A DNA stretch of 64,000 bases from JAEXOD01 sp964652025 (GTDB lineage: Bacteria > Bacteroidota > Ignavibacteria > Ignavibacteriales > Melioribacteraceae), in assembly GCA_964652025.1 (NCBI GenBank), contig CAZYZX010000006.1, positions 124,001-188,000 of the forward strand, read 5' to 3'. Shown here piece after piece: positions 9,529 through 20,147 of the stretch. How positions within the stretch are numbered: position 1 is the first letter of the stretch; every line of letters begins with the position of its first letter. The translations under genes were made by a program, and so were the position numbers. A model generated the notes under the pieces. That model was given only the letters and a program-made list of their open reading frames with translations. It ran no database searches and was not told where the DNA came from.

Positions 9529-11079
9529 ATGAAGTATGAAATTGAGATAAGTGTAAAGCCCGAAGATATTAGTAATTATGAACTTCATAAAATATTAGCA
9601 GCAGAAAAACTAAAGGTTAGAAAAGAGGACATAAGCGGTTTTATTCTTATAAAAAGGTCAATAGATAGTCGTAAAAAACCAGTTTATAAGCTTAGGTATT
9701 TAACCTATCTTAATCAAAATCCAGAACCACTTTTTGAAGAAACAAAGTTTAAAATAGCAGATAACAGCAAAAAGGTAATTATTATTGGTTCCGGTCCTGC
9801 GGGGTTATTTGCTGCGTTAAGATTATTAGAAGAGGGGATTAAACCTATTATTTTAGAAAGAGGAAAGGATGTTAGAGAAAGGAGGCGCGATTTAAGGAAT
9901 ATACAACAATTTAATATTGTAAACGAAAACTCTAATTATTGTTTTGGAGAAGGTGGAGCGGGTACTTATAGCGATGGGAAACTATACACACGTAGCGATA
10001 AGCGAGGAAATGTTAAAAAAGTTTTAAATTTATTAGTGCAGCATGGTGCAAAGCAAGATATTTTAATTGACTCTCATCCGCATATAGGCTCTAATAAATT
10101 ACCTAAGATCATAGAAAATATTAGAAATACTATACTTAACCATGGCGGAGAAATTTATTTTAACAGTAAGGCTACAGATTTTATTATAAAAAATAATAAA
10201 ATATATGGAGTAATTTTTAATAATAATAGGGAAATACTATCGGAGCACGTAATTTTGGCAACGGGTCACTCTGCTAATGATATTTATGAATTATGCTTTA
10301 AACATAAAATATTATTATCAGAAAAAGATTATGCAATTGGTGTTAGAATAGAACATCCACAATCTTTAATTGATAGCATACAATACAAATGTGATATTAG
10401 AAGTGAATATTTGCCAGCTGCAAGCTATAGTTTGGTAACAAATGTAGATAATATAGGTGTTTTTTCGTTTTGTATGTGCCCAGGTGGCATTATTATTCCA
10501 GCTTCTACAAAACAGAATGAAATTGTGTTAAATGGAATGTCTGTTAGTAGACGCGATTCACCTTTTGCAAATAGTGGATTTGTAACATCTGTAAGTAAAA
10601 TAGACTTTAAAAAGGAAGGATTTAATGGATTAAACGCGGGGCTACTTTTCCGTAGCAAGGTAGAAAAAAAAGCCAATGTTATATCGGAGCACACCCAAAA
10701 AGCTCCAGCACAAAGGATTACAGATTTTATTAACAAAAAAGTATCACAAGATTTACCTAAAAGCTCTTATATACCAGGGTTAATAGCAGCAGATTTGTTT
10801 GAAGTGCTACCAAATGGAGTAGCAAATAGATTAAGACAAGGTTTACTTAACTTAAAAAAGACAATGCCTAGGTTTATAACTTCAGAAGCGATTATGCTTG
10901 CTCCAGAAACTAGAACTTCTGCGCCATTAAGAATTTTACGAAACGAATTATTTATGAGCCCAAGTGTGTATGGGTTATATCCTGTAGGAGAGGGAGCAGG
11001 CTATGCAGGTGGTATTGTTTCTGCTGCAATTGATGGACAAAATTGTGCAAATAAGATTATTGGTTTATTTAATTTATAA
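9529..11079 (+). CDS. FAD-dependent dehydrogenase (COG2509-like)
   Basis: A 516-residue flavoprotein. An N-terminal ferredoxin-like domain of about 80 residues precedes the FAD-binding Rossmann motif (VIIIGSGPAGLFAALRLL, starting near residue 83) and ERGKDVRERR. The conserved GEGGAGTYSDGKLYTR segment and the C-terminal GEGAGYAGGIVSAAIDG motif match the large uncharacterised FAD-dependent dehydrogenase family found widely in bacteria. Substrate and physiological role are unknown. It is the last gene of the marC-SDR run and is followed by a terminator shared with the convergent citrate-lyase genes. Confidence 0.85.
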   Translation: MKYEIEISVKPEDISNYELHKILAAEKLKVRKEDISGFILIKRSIDSRKKPVYKLRYLTYLNQNPEPLFEETKFKIADNSKKVIIIGSGPAGLFAALRLLEEGIKPIILERGKDVRERRRDLRNIQQFNIVNENSNYCFGEGGAGTYSDGKLYTRSDKRGNVKKVLNLLVQHGAKQDILIDSHPHIGSNKLPKIIENIRNTILNHGGEIYFNSKATDFIIKNNKIYGVIFNNNREILSEHVILATGHSANDIYELCFKHKILLSEKDYAIGVRIEHPQSLIDSIQYKCDIRSEYLPAASYSLVTNVDNIGVFSFCMCPGGIIIPASTKQNEIVLNGMSVSRRDSPFANSGFVTSVSKIDFKKEGFNGLNAGLLFRSKVEKKANVISEHTQKAPAQRITDFINKKVSQDLPKSSYIPGLIAADLFEVLPNGVANRLRQGLLNLKKTMPRFITSEAIMLAPETRTSAPLRILRNELFMSPSVYGLYPVGEGAGYAGGIVSAAIDGQNCANKIIGLFNL

Positions 11080-11094
11080 GGTTTATAAATTAAA

Positions 11095-11118
11095 AAGCCC
11101 CATTAAGGGGCTTAAGTT
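11095..11118. terminator. Bidirectional terminator between the flavoprotein gene and citF
   Basis: AAGCCCC (11095-11101) pairs with GGGGCTT (11107-11113) around a 5-base loop. T-rich sequence follows on the plus strand and a T5 run follows on the minus strand. It lies between convergent genes and can serve both. Confidence 0.85.
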
Positions 11119-12675
11119 TTATTCTATAACTTTATAAATTGAATCTAATACAGTTCCATCAACCCATTTAACTATTGCTACAACTGTATTTTTATCTAAT
11201 TTAGGTTTATCTGTTGGTAAACCACAAATTTCATCTACTTCTTTCTTTATTTCTTTTAAGGACTTAAATGGTAATTTGGAATTCTTAACAGCTTCAATTA
11301 AATCTTTACGATTAGGATTAATTGCAATTCCACGTTCAGTAACAATAACATCAATAAGCTCACCTGGTCCACAAAGGGTAGTAACTTCATCTACTATAAC
11401 AGGAATTCTATCCCTAAAGGAAGGAATAGCTAAAATAGTGCATTTAGAAAACAAACAATTTTGCCAGCCACCAATACCATGTAATAGGTAGCCATCGCTA
11501 TGAGTAACTACATTAGCATTAAAGTTTAGGTCAACTTCTGTAGCACCTAAAACAACGGCATCTACAATAGAAGCAAAATTACCTTTGCCATGATAATTAT
11601 AGCTAGTAAAAGGACTTGTATTAACATGGTTAGGATTATCTCTCATAGAGCGGACACCGTCTAAATCGAAAGTTTGACCATCTAAAATGTAATCTGTTAA
11701 GCCTTCTTCTAACATTTCCACTAAATACTTATTGCTACCACCACGTATAAACCTAGCTTTAATTCCTTTAGTTTTCATTTTTTCTTTAAGAAAAATAGCA
11801 AATGCTAAGCTTGTTCCACCTGCTCCTGCTTGAAATGAAAAGCCATCTTTCATTATTCCAGCATCTTCAATAAACTGTGCTACATACTCAGCAATAAGTA
11901 ATCTATCTGGACTTTTAGTAACTTCGGTAGTTCCGGATACAATTTTAGAGCTATCACCAAGAGAATCAACTTTAACAACAAAATCTACATTATTACCTTG
12001 AATTTGCCAAGGGTAGCAAGGGAAAGGTACAAGGTTATCTGTAACAACAATAACATTATCAGCATATTCGCTATCAACCAAAGCAAAACCAATAAGTCCA
12101 CTTGCAGAAGGACCAGTTACACCATTAGCATTGCCAAAAGGATCAGCAGTTGGAGCAGCAATAACCGCAATATCAATATGTACCTCGCCATCTTGTACAG
12201 CTTGATATCTGCCACCATGTGACCTAAGAACGCCTGTTCCCGCCATTTTACCAACACTAGTAAATTTACCTAAAGGTCCGTTCATGCTCCCTTCTATATG
12301 ATGAATAGTGCCATCTTCTAGATAAGGGATTAAGTGTTCATGACAAGGAAAACTAGCGCTAGGGAACCAACGAATATTTTTGATACCTAATTCTTTAATA
12401 ACATCAAAAAGATAATTTGTTAAAGCATCTCCATTACGTAAGTGATGATGAGTGGAAATGGTCATGCCGTCTTTAATTCCAGCTTTTAATAAAGCCTCTT
12501 TAAGGCTTGCTACAACCTTATTACCATCGGCAGGGTAATCTGCACAAGATTTAATTGGTGGTTTAGCTTTTGTGCCATTTGGTTTATATTTTCCAATTCC
12601 CATGTAAGGAATTTGTTTAGTTCCATTTACTATATCAGGTATTAAACGACCAGCTGTATTTTTAATCATTTTCAT
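11119..12675 (-). CDS. citF: Citrate lyase alpha subunit-like (citrate:acetyl-ACP/CoA transferase)
   Basis: A 518-residue CitF-family CoA-transferase. It contains DGMTISTHHHLRNGD, the AGAGGTSLAFA segment near residue 285 and the C-terminal CGPGELIDVIVTERGIAINP, all characteristic of CitF. In citrate lyase the alpha subunit exchanges acetyl for citryl on the carrier subunit; the beta subunit then cleaves citryl-ACP to oxaloacetate. Its neighbour 27 bases upstream is a CitD-CitE fusion, supplying the other two subunits. No citC, citX or citG is present nearby. Related C4-C7 substrates such as citramalate are possible. Confidence 0.9.
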   Translation of the reverse strand: MKMIKNTAGRLIPDIVNGTKQIPYMGIGKYKPNGTKAKPPIKSCADYPADGNKVVASLKEALLKAGIKDGMTISTHHHLRNGDALTNYLFDVIKELGIKNIRWFPSASFPCHEHLIPYLEDGTIHHIEGSMNGPLGKFTSVGKMAGTGVLRSHGGRYQAVQDGEVHIDIAVIAAPTADPFGNANGVTGPSASGLIGFALVDSEYADNVIVVTDNLVPFPCYPWQIQGNNVDFVVKVDSLGDSSKIVSGTTEVTKSPDRLLIAEYVAQFIEDAGIMKDGFSFQAGAGGTSLAFAIFLKEKMKTKGIKARFIRGGSNKYLVEMLEEGLTDYILDGQTFDLDGVRSMRDNPNHVNTSPFTSYNYHGKGNFASIVDAVVLGATEVDLNFNANVVTHSDGYLLHGIGGWQNCLFSKCTILAIPSFRDRIPVIVDEVTTLCGPGELIDVIVTERGIAINPNRKDLIEAVKNSKLPFKSLKEIKKEVDEICGLPTDKPKLDKNTVVAIVKWVDGTVLDSIYKVIE

Positions 12676-12702
12676 AAGTTATCCATAGTTATTTAAACTA
12701 AA

Positions 12703-13926
12703 TTATAGCATCTCTTCCCAGTTATTTGGTAATAAATCATTTTTAATTGCTATTTTAATTGTGTTTAATGCGCGCTTAACAACAGGCGGATCAATCATTT
12801 TACTTCCTAAGGAAACAACACCAATCCCATTTTTTTCAGCTTCCTTAAATGCTAAATAAATCTTTTTAGCCTTATCAATTTCGGATTGAGCAGGAGCAAA
12901 AGCTTCGTGAACAACTTTTACTTGACGAGGATGTATGCAACCTTTACCTTCAAAGCCTAATGCTTTAGCTTCTATCACGCTCTTTCTTAATCCTTCCATA
13001 TCACTAACATCAGAAAAAACTGTATCAATAGCCTGCACACCAGCGGCTTTTGCAGCATTAACCACAGCAGTTCGAGCATAAAAGCTTTCGGTTCCTTCTA
13101 AAGTTCGTTGCACGCCTAAATCTGCTGTGTAGTCTTCTAAGCCCATAGCTAATGCACATACTTGGCTGCTTGCAGAAGCTATTTGATAAGCATTTATTAC
13201 ACCTAAAGCACTTTCTATAATTGGCATTAGCCAAATATCATTTTTAACTTTGTGCTGCTTTTTCAATTTTAATATTTCTTTATCAACTGCAACAACTTGC
13301 TCCGCACTTTCACACTTAGGTATTAATATACAGTTTACATTATTAGGCACTACAAACTTCAAATCATCTAAACCGTTCGGAATTTGATTAATCCTAACCA
13401 TCCTTTCAGAGGAGTAAAAATCCACTGAACGAAGAGCATTCCGAACTAATAATTGAGCTGCATCTTTTTCAGAGGGTGCAACGCTGTCTTCTAAATCTAA
13501 GATAATCCCATCGGGAGCATGCAACCCAGCATTAATAAAAAATTTTGGTTCATTGCCAGGTAGATATAAACGACTTCTTCTAAATTCATCTTTGGCAGTT
13601 TTTCGAAAAGACTTTTTAGATATTGGGAGCAAGTAATCTTTTGTTATATCTGGAGCAAGCCTTTTTACTGCACACTCAAACCTTGCTGCAATAATAAATG
13701 GCAGTGCTCCACTATCTTCAATATTAATTTCAGCGTGCTCCAAATTAAAAAATTTACACATATCTATTATCAAATTTCTAATAGCTGTACCGTAAAGTAC
13801 TTTAACTTTACTATTAAGATTTATATTTATACCACCGGACTTTTTTAACGATAGTTCTATAAAACAATCGCTTCTAACATCTTTCCCTTTTTTACCAGCA
13901 GAAGCTGTTACAAATTCTGATAACAT
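12703..13926 (-). CDS. citE: Fused citrate lyase acyl-carrier (gamma, CitD) and beta (CitE) subunits
   Basis: A 407-residue protein of two parts. Residues 1-95 look like CitD: an AG...RSD segment aligned with the family's AGxxESSD (Ser19 is the candidate prosthetic-group site), then YGTAIRNLI and IEDSGALPFIIAARFECAVKR. Residues about 112-407 are a CitE/HpcH-HpaI lyase: RRSRLYLPGNEPKF, DGIILDLEDSVAPSEKDAA, MVRIN, LIPKCES, PIIESALGV and EGKGCIHPRQV. CitD and CitE are normally separate polypeptides, so this is a gene fusion. It sits 18 bases after the PrpD-like gene and 27 bases before citF, forming one operon. Confidence 0.88.
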   Translation of the reverse strand: MLSEFVTASAGKKGKDVRSDCFIELSLKKSGGININLNSKVKVLYGTAIRNLIIDMCKFFNLEHAEINIEDSGALPFIIAARFECAVKRLAPDITKDYLLPISKKSFRKTAKDEFRRSRLYLPGNEPKFFINAGLHAPDGIILDLEDSVAPSEKDAAQLLVRNALRSVDFYSSERMVRINQIPNGLDDLKFVVPNNVNCILIPKCESAEQVVAVDKEILKLKKQHKVKNDIWLMPIIESALGVINAYQIASASSQVCALAMGLEDYTADLGVQRTLEGTESFYARTAVVNAAKAAGVQAIDTVFSDVSDMEGLRKSVIEAKALGFEGKGCIHPRQVKVVHEAFAPAQSEIDKAKKIYLAFKEAEKNGIGVVSLGSKMIDPPVVKRALNTIKIAIKNDLLPNNWEEML

Positions 13927-13944
13927 TTTTCGCTCATCAAATAA

Positions 13945-15366
13945 TTAAACAATTAAGTTATTCATAAATTCTTTAGCACTGTAATTTTCACAATTAAATA
14001 TCATTTCTTTAATAGTTTGCTGTTTTTCTTTAGATAAAAGGTTAGCTGATAAAGCGTTAAATTTATTTTCTAAATCTTCCATCGTCATTGGCTCTCTTGG
14101 GTCACCTTTTGGGTACTCAAGATATTCAGAGTATTCATTTCCATCTACTGTTTTAATAGTAACTTTAGAAGGTTGCTTAGCCGGAAACATTTTTTCAAAT
14201 TCCACAGAAGCTTCCCCCTTTATTTTCATAATTACTTCTCTAATTCTTGGGTCTTTTAATTTTTCTTCGGAAAATGATTGAGTTGTTATTTTTCTATCAA
14301 CAATTGCTGCTGCAATACAATATGGTAACGAGTGGTCTGCAGTTTCTCTGCTTTCTGGGTGATACTTATGTGGGTCAAATAAAATATCGCAAGCTCTTGC
14401 AATTGTTGTAATGGTAACAGAATCAATTTGATCGTAAGAGATATTATTTTTATTTATAACTTTTAATGTTGCTGTAATATGAGTATGAGTTAATGCTTCA
14501 GTTGGGAAAGCTTTCATACTGCATTCAAGAATTTTATAATTTTTGCCTAAGTTACCAATTAGTTTATCAACATCCCAACCAAGTGTATGGTTGTTAACAG
14601 TAACGTTTTTAACGGATTGAGTTGATACATCCCAACCCAAAAAAGTATCCATAAAACCTTCTTTCCCTTCAAAAACTGCTTCAGTTCCTGTGTATCCTTT
14701 TTTAGCCATTAAAGCAGCAAAAACACCGGTTTGAACAGCCATTGGGTCAACAGTGTTTTTCATCATAGTAAGTTTACCGGCAGTTGGGCAGCCAATAGTA
14801 TGGTTATGGCAGCCATTAATTCCTATAGCGTTTACCATTTGATCTACAGTTAATCCTAAAAGTTTACCAGCAACAATTGGTGAAACAAATTGAGTAAGTG
14901 TTGCATGGTGCCATTTGCGCTCTCTAACGCCTGGAGTAGCAAATTCGCATAATCTTTGTTCAAACTCGTATGCTAATACAATAGCTGTTATAACTTCTTT
15001 CATGTTTAAATTTTCTTTTTCTGCAACAGATAAAGCGGCTGGGATAATATCCGATGGGTGAGATGGGTCTTCTTTCCAATAAATATCGTTAAAATCTAAT
15101 GCACGTATAGCTAAAGAATTAACAAGGGTTGCATTAACAGCGGGCAGCTTATCCCCAAAGCCAATAAGTGTTGCTTCTTCCTTACCTCCCATTTCTAAAA
15201 AGATATCTCGAATAATATTAACATCTTTTGTGTTGTAAGCACCATAAGCACATCCAATAGAATCGTATAAGTATCGTTTTACTTCGTGGATTACATTTTC
15301 CGGTAAATCTTCGTATTTCAAATTAACAGCAAATTCTGCTATTTGTCTTGAGATTGATTTTTCCAT
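13945..15366 (-). CDS. MmgE/PrpD-family protein (2-methylcitrate dehydratase / cis-aconitate decarboxylase-like)
   Basis: A 473-residue member of the MmgE/PrpD family. Signatures include YDSIGCAYGAY, the ALDFNDIYWKEDPSHPSDIIPAAL region with the family's conserved D..D..HPSD pattern, GxNGCHN and KAFPTEALTHTHI. Members dehydrate 2-methylcitrate, decarboxylate cis-aconitate or epimerise iminodisuccinate. It is the first gene of a three-gene minus-strand operon with CitDE and CitF, suggesting processing of a tricarboxylic acid or methyl homologue followed by ATP-independent cleavage. The exact reaction is inferred, not shown. Confidence 0.87.
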   Translation of the reverse strand: MEKSISRQIAEFAVNLKYEDLPENVIHEVKRYLYDSIGCAYGAYNTKDVNIIRDIFLEMGGKEEATLIGFGDKLPAVNATLVNSLAIRALDFNDIYWKEDPSHPSDIIPAALSVAEKENLNMKEVITAIVLAYEFEQRLCEFATPGVRERKWHHATLTQFVSPIVAGKLLGLTVDQMVNAIGINGCHNHTIGCPTAGKLTMMKNTVDPMAVQTGVFAALMAKKGYTGTEAVFEGKEGFMDTFLGWDVSTQSVKNVTVNNHTLGWDVDKLIGNLGKNYKILECSMKAFPTEALTHTHITATLKVINKNNISYDQIDSVTITTIARACDILFDPHKYHPESRETADHSLPYCIAAAIVDRKITTQSFSEEKLKDPRIREVIMKIKGEASVEFEKMFPAKQPSKVTIKTVDGNEYSEYLEYPKGDPREPMTMEDLENKFNALSANLLSKEKQQTIKEMIFNCENYSAKEFMNNLIV

Positions 15367-15481
15367 ATCCTATCCATTTTTATGTTAAAGAATTATTTAA
15401 ATTAATTAATTTAGTAATAATTCCCAATAAAAAAAGATTATAAATTATAAAAAGATAAATTAAATAAAAAAAAGGAAATGA

Positions 15482-16984
15482 TTAGGATATGTTTTGTTTT
15501 AATTTTAGTAGTTCTAATTCTAAATTTTTTTTCTCAGTTATATCGTGTCCATTACCAATAATTTCTATAACATTACCATGAATATCAACAATAGCTTTAT
15601 CGTACCAGCCAATCCATTTCCAGCCATCAACAGTTAATGCGCGTTGCTCTAAATAGCAAGTATAAGGGGGCGAGTATAGTTTTTGCATTTCTTTAAGTGT
15701 GGCATCTCTATCTTCTGGGTGAACTAATGGAATAAATTTTTTACCTAAAAGTTCACTCTCACTTTTACCAAATAATTTACAATAAGAAGGAGAAACAAAT
15801 AAAAATTCACCATTTTTATTTACTTTAACTAATAAATCCGTTTGGTTTTCAACCAAAAGTCTATATTTTTCTTCGCTTTCTTGTATTTTTTTATTTGCTT
15901 CGTAAATATCAGAAATATCGCGTAAAATACCGCCAATTCCTATTTCATTTTCAGAAAGAGATACAGAGAATTTTTGAACTTCGAACATTTTTTCGTTAAT
16001 TGATTCGTATCCGCTATAAATATTATTATTGGTTAAAATTTCTTGGTCTGATTTATAAAATTTATTTGCCAAATATTCAGGAAAAAGTTCAAAATCGCTA
16101 CGACCAATAACTTCTTGTTCTTTAAAGTCTAAAAGTTTTTCAAAAGCGGAATTAATCATTAAATATCTATAATTTCTATCTTTCAAGAACATAATATCTC
16201 GGGTAGAATTAAGGAGTTTTCTATATCTTTCCTCGCTACTATATACTGCTAATTGCCATTTTCTTAGTTCTGTAATATCTTCAAAAGTTACAAAAACTTC
16301 TTGTGGCTTACCGTTTTTATCAATATGATGTGGTATAGAGCTAACTAATAACCAAACAGTTGAATCTTTTTGAGGGTTATGAATACCCATTAAAATTCCA
16401 AATAATGGCTTGCCAGTTCTTAAAGTATACATGGCGGGGTGTTCTTCTACCTTAAAGCTAGTTCCATCTTCATGAATGGCTCTCCATTCATGATTTGCTG
16501 AAGTTCTACCTAATAATTGTTCTTTAGATAAACCTAAAATTCTTAATGCGGCAGGGTTAGCATCTATAATTTCTCCATTTTTATTTTGATAGACTACTCC
16601 CTGCGCCATTTCATTAAATAATTCTAAAAATTTATCCTTGTTATCTTCAAATCTATCTAATATCTCTTTTATTTCGTTTATATTTTGTAAAGTACCTTTA
16701 ATTATCTGTTTATCTTCTACTTCGTAAGTTTTCCAGCAATTTTTAAAATATGTAGGATTAGGTAAATTAATAAGGTACTCTGTACAACCTTCCAAAATAC
16801 CATTATTTATCTTTTCTTTAATTTTAAGGAAATTTATAATTTCTAAAAAAGTTGTATTTGTAGTTGAAATAAGGTTAGAAATAAAATTATTTTGATAGAG
16901 TAAATTACCAGATAAATCCAAGCAATAAATTCCAAATGGAATATTATCTATAAACTGTTCGCATAAATTTTCATTAATGCTCAT
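15482..16984 (-). CDS. Multi-PAS sensory protein without an output domain
   Basis: A 500-residue protein with four PAS-like domains at about 10-100, 112-235, 248-365 and 368-490. S-box/PAC signatures repeat: DANPAALRILGLSKEQLLGR, GRSDFELFPEY, FLFVSPSYCKLFGKSESELLGK and the closing GNGHDITEKK. No transmembrane segment is seen, so it is probably cytosolic. The chain ends about 15 residues into the helix that normally leads into a histidine kinase or cyclase, with no kinase in any frame downstream. It therefore lacks a visible output domain. It is divergent from the EamA gene. Confidence 0.8.
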   Translation of the reverse strand: MSINENLCEQFIDNIPFGIYCLDLSGNLLYQNNFISNLISTTNTTFLEIINFLKIKEKINNGILEGCTEYLINLPNPTYFKNCWKTYEVEDKQIIKGTLQNINEIKEILDRFEDNKDKFLELFNEMAQGVVYQNKNGEIIDANPAALRILGLSKEQLLGRTSANHEWRAIHEDGTSFKVEEHPAMYTLRTGKPLFGILMGIHNPQKDSTVWLLVSSIPHHIDKNGKPQEVFVTFEDITELRKWQLAVYSSEERYRKLLNSTRDIMFLKDRNYRYLMINSAFEKLLDFKEQEVIGRSDFELFPEYLANKFYKSDQEILTNNNIYSGYESINEKMFEVQKFSVSLSENEIGIGGILRDISDIYEANKKIQESEEKYRLLVENQTDLLVKVNKNGEFLFVSPSYCKLFGKSESELLGKKFIPLVHPEDRDATLKEMQKLYSPPYTCYLEQRALTVDGWKWIGWYDKAIVDIHGNVIEIIGNGHDITEKKNLELELLKLKQNIS

Positions 16985-17090
16985 TTTAAAGTAATAAATA
17001 TTAGTAAGTTATCAAAATAGCAAAAACTATAACTAAAAGCAAATAAATAATATTAGCTAAGATATAAATTTTATATTAAAGAAAAATGTT

Positions 17091-17098
17091 TATTTTTG
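17091..17098 (+). promoter_or_regulatory. Candidate Bacteroidetes-type -7 element (TAnnTTTG)
   Basis: TATTTTTG matches the -7 consensus TAnnTTTG used by the primary sigma factor of Bacteroidota. It lies about 46 bases before the ATG at 17144, in the divergent PAS/EamA intergenic region. No clear -33 TTG was found at the expected distance, so support is weak. Confidence 0.3.
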
Positions 17099-17143
17099 CA
17101 TAGCATAATTAAGTATAAAATAAATCTAAAAATTTGGTAAAAA

Positions 17144-18001
17144 ATGTGGATAATTTTTGCATTATTAAATCCCTTAAGTGAAGCGATAAGAAGCCTAATA
17201 AGTAAAAGAACAAGTGAAAAAGTTGACCCATATATTATTGCTTGGTTTAATTATTTGTTGCCTTTTACTCTTTTTGTGCCTGGTATATTTTTTATAGAGC
17301 TAAAATTTAACTATAATTTTTGGCAAGCGGTAATAATAAGTGGATTAATTAATCTTACTGCTACAATCTTTTATAATAAAGCTTTAGCTTACGGTAATAT
17401 ATCTTCTGTAATGCCAATGTTAAGTTTTACACCACTATTTATGTTAGTAACTTCACCAATTTTAATAGGAGAGTTTCCTAACATATATGGGTTAACAGGA
17501 ATTGTTTTAATAGTTTTAGGGTCATATCTGTTAAATTTTAATTCAATAAAAAATGGATTTTTAGAACCTTTCAAATCTTTAATAAAAAATAAAGGCACAA
17601 AATATATGTTATTTGTAGCTTTTATATGGAGTATTTCTGCAAATTTTGATAAAATATCTATTAAAAGTTCGTCAGTTTATCAACACTTAATTTTTATAAA
17701 CATAATTGTGTTTAGTTTAATGACCTTATTACTTATATTTCAAAAGCGTTTTAATTTTAGTGTTATAAAAGAAAATAAGACAAATCTTTTTGCAATTAGT
17801 GGTTTAGCGGTTAGCTCGTTTATTTTTCACATGGTTGCGCTTTCTTTAACGTTGGTAGCATATGTAATAGCATTAAAAAGATTAAGTGGCTTAATTTCTG
17901 TATTTTTTGGATATTATTTTTTAAAGGAGAAAAAAATTAAGGAAAAACTTTTAGGTGCAACTATAATGTTTATTGGAGTTGTTTTAATAGTTTTATCTTA
18001 A
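17144..18001 (+). CDS. EamA-family (DMT superfamily) permease
   Basis: A 285-residue membrane protein with about ten hydrophobic helices in two five-helix halves, typical of EamA transporters. The N-terminal half ends near LIVLGSYLLNF and the second half near the C-terminal ATIMFIGVVLIVLS, the usual repeat-end motif. It presumably exports or imports a small metabolite across the inner membrane; the substrate is unknown. It stands alone, divergent from the PAS gene and 62 bases before lpd. Confidence 0.88.
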   Translation: MWIIFALLNPLSEAIRSLISKRTSEKVDPYIIAWFNYLLPFTLFVPGIFFIELKFNYNFWQAVIISGLINLTATIFYNKALAYGNISSVMPMLSFTPLFMLVTSPILIGEFPNIYGLTGIVLIVLGSYLLNFNSIKNGFLEPFKSLIKNKGTKYMLFVAFIWSISANFDKISIKSSSVYQHLIFINIIVFSLMTLLLIFQKRFNFSVIKENKTNLFAISGLAVSSFIFHMVALSLTLVAYVIALKRLSGLISVFFGYYFLKEKKIKEKLLGATIMFIGVVLIVLS

Positions 18002-18063
18002 GATGTTAAACTTTAAATTAATATTTTGAGTTATTTATAAAAACAAGAAAAAAAGGGAAATTT

Positions 18064-19435
<1,372 letters not shown>

Positions 19436-19464
<29 letters not shown>

Positions 19465-20146
19465 AAATTTAGATTACTGTGATTTAGGTTTAATTGATTA
19501 CGCTAAAGCATGGGATTTGCAAAAATTAGTTTTTGAAAAAAGGGTTAATAATACTATTAATGATACTTTTTTCATGTTAGAGCATCCTAACACTTACACT
19601 TTAGGAAAAACTGCTGATAAAGGAAATTTAATAGGTGATGAAAGTTTTTTGAATGATAAAGGAATTTCTGTTTTTGAAATTGATAGAGGTGGTGATATTA
19701 CATATCATGGACCAGGGCAAATTGTAGGTTATCCAATAATTGATTTAAAGAATTGGAAGCAAGATGCTCATCTTTATTTAAGAACTTTAGAAGAAACTAT
19801 TATAAAAGTCTGCAATAATTATGGTTTAGAGGCAACAAGAAAAGAAAAATATACAGGTGTTTGGATAGGCGAACGCAAAATTTGTGCAATTGGCGTAAAA
19901 ATTAGTAGATGGGTTACTATGCACGGCTTTGCATTTAATATTAATACCAATTTAGAATTATTCAATGGCATAATTCCATGTGGAATTAAAGATAAAGAAG
20001 TTACATCACTTGAAAAAGAATTAGGTAAAAAAATTGAAGTACAAGAAGTTAAAGATAAAATATTAACTGAATTTAAAGAACAATTTAATTATCAAAAAGT
20101 AACAACACAAAATTCGTCCGAATATTTAAATTTACTAAAGGGGTAA
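19436..20146 (+). CDS. lipB: Octanoyl-[acyl-carrier-protein]:protein N-octanoyltransferase LipB
   Basis: A 236-residue LipB that moves octanoyl groups from ACP to lipoyl-domain lysines. Family motifs are EHPNTYTLGK, DRGGDITYHGPGQ, the catalytic Lys148 in KICAIGVK and the catalytic Cys182 in PCGI followed by VTSLEKE. I chose the ATG at 19436, 29 bases inside lpdA, because GGAAG lies about 10 bases upstream; an in-frame start at 19391 would add 15 residues not typical of the family. The next gene starts one base after the stop codon. Confidence 0.93.
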
Positions 20147-20147
20147 C

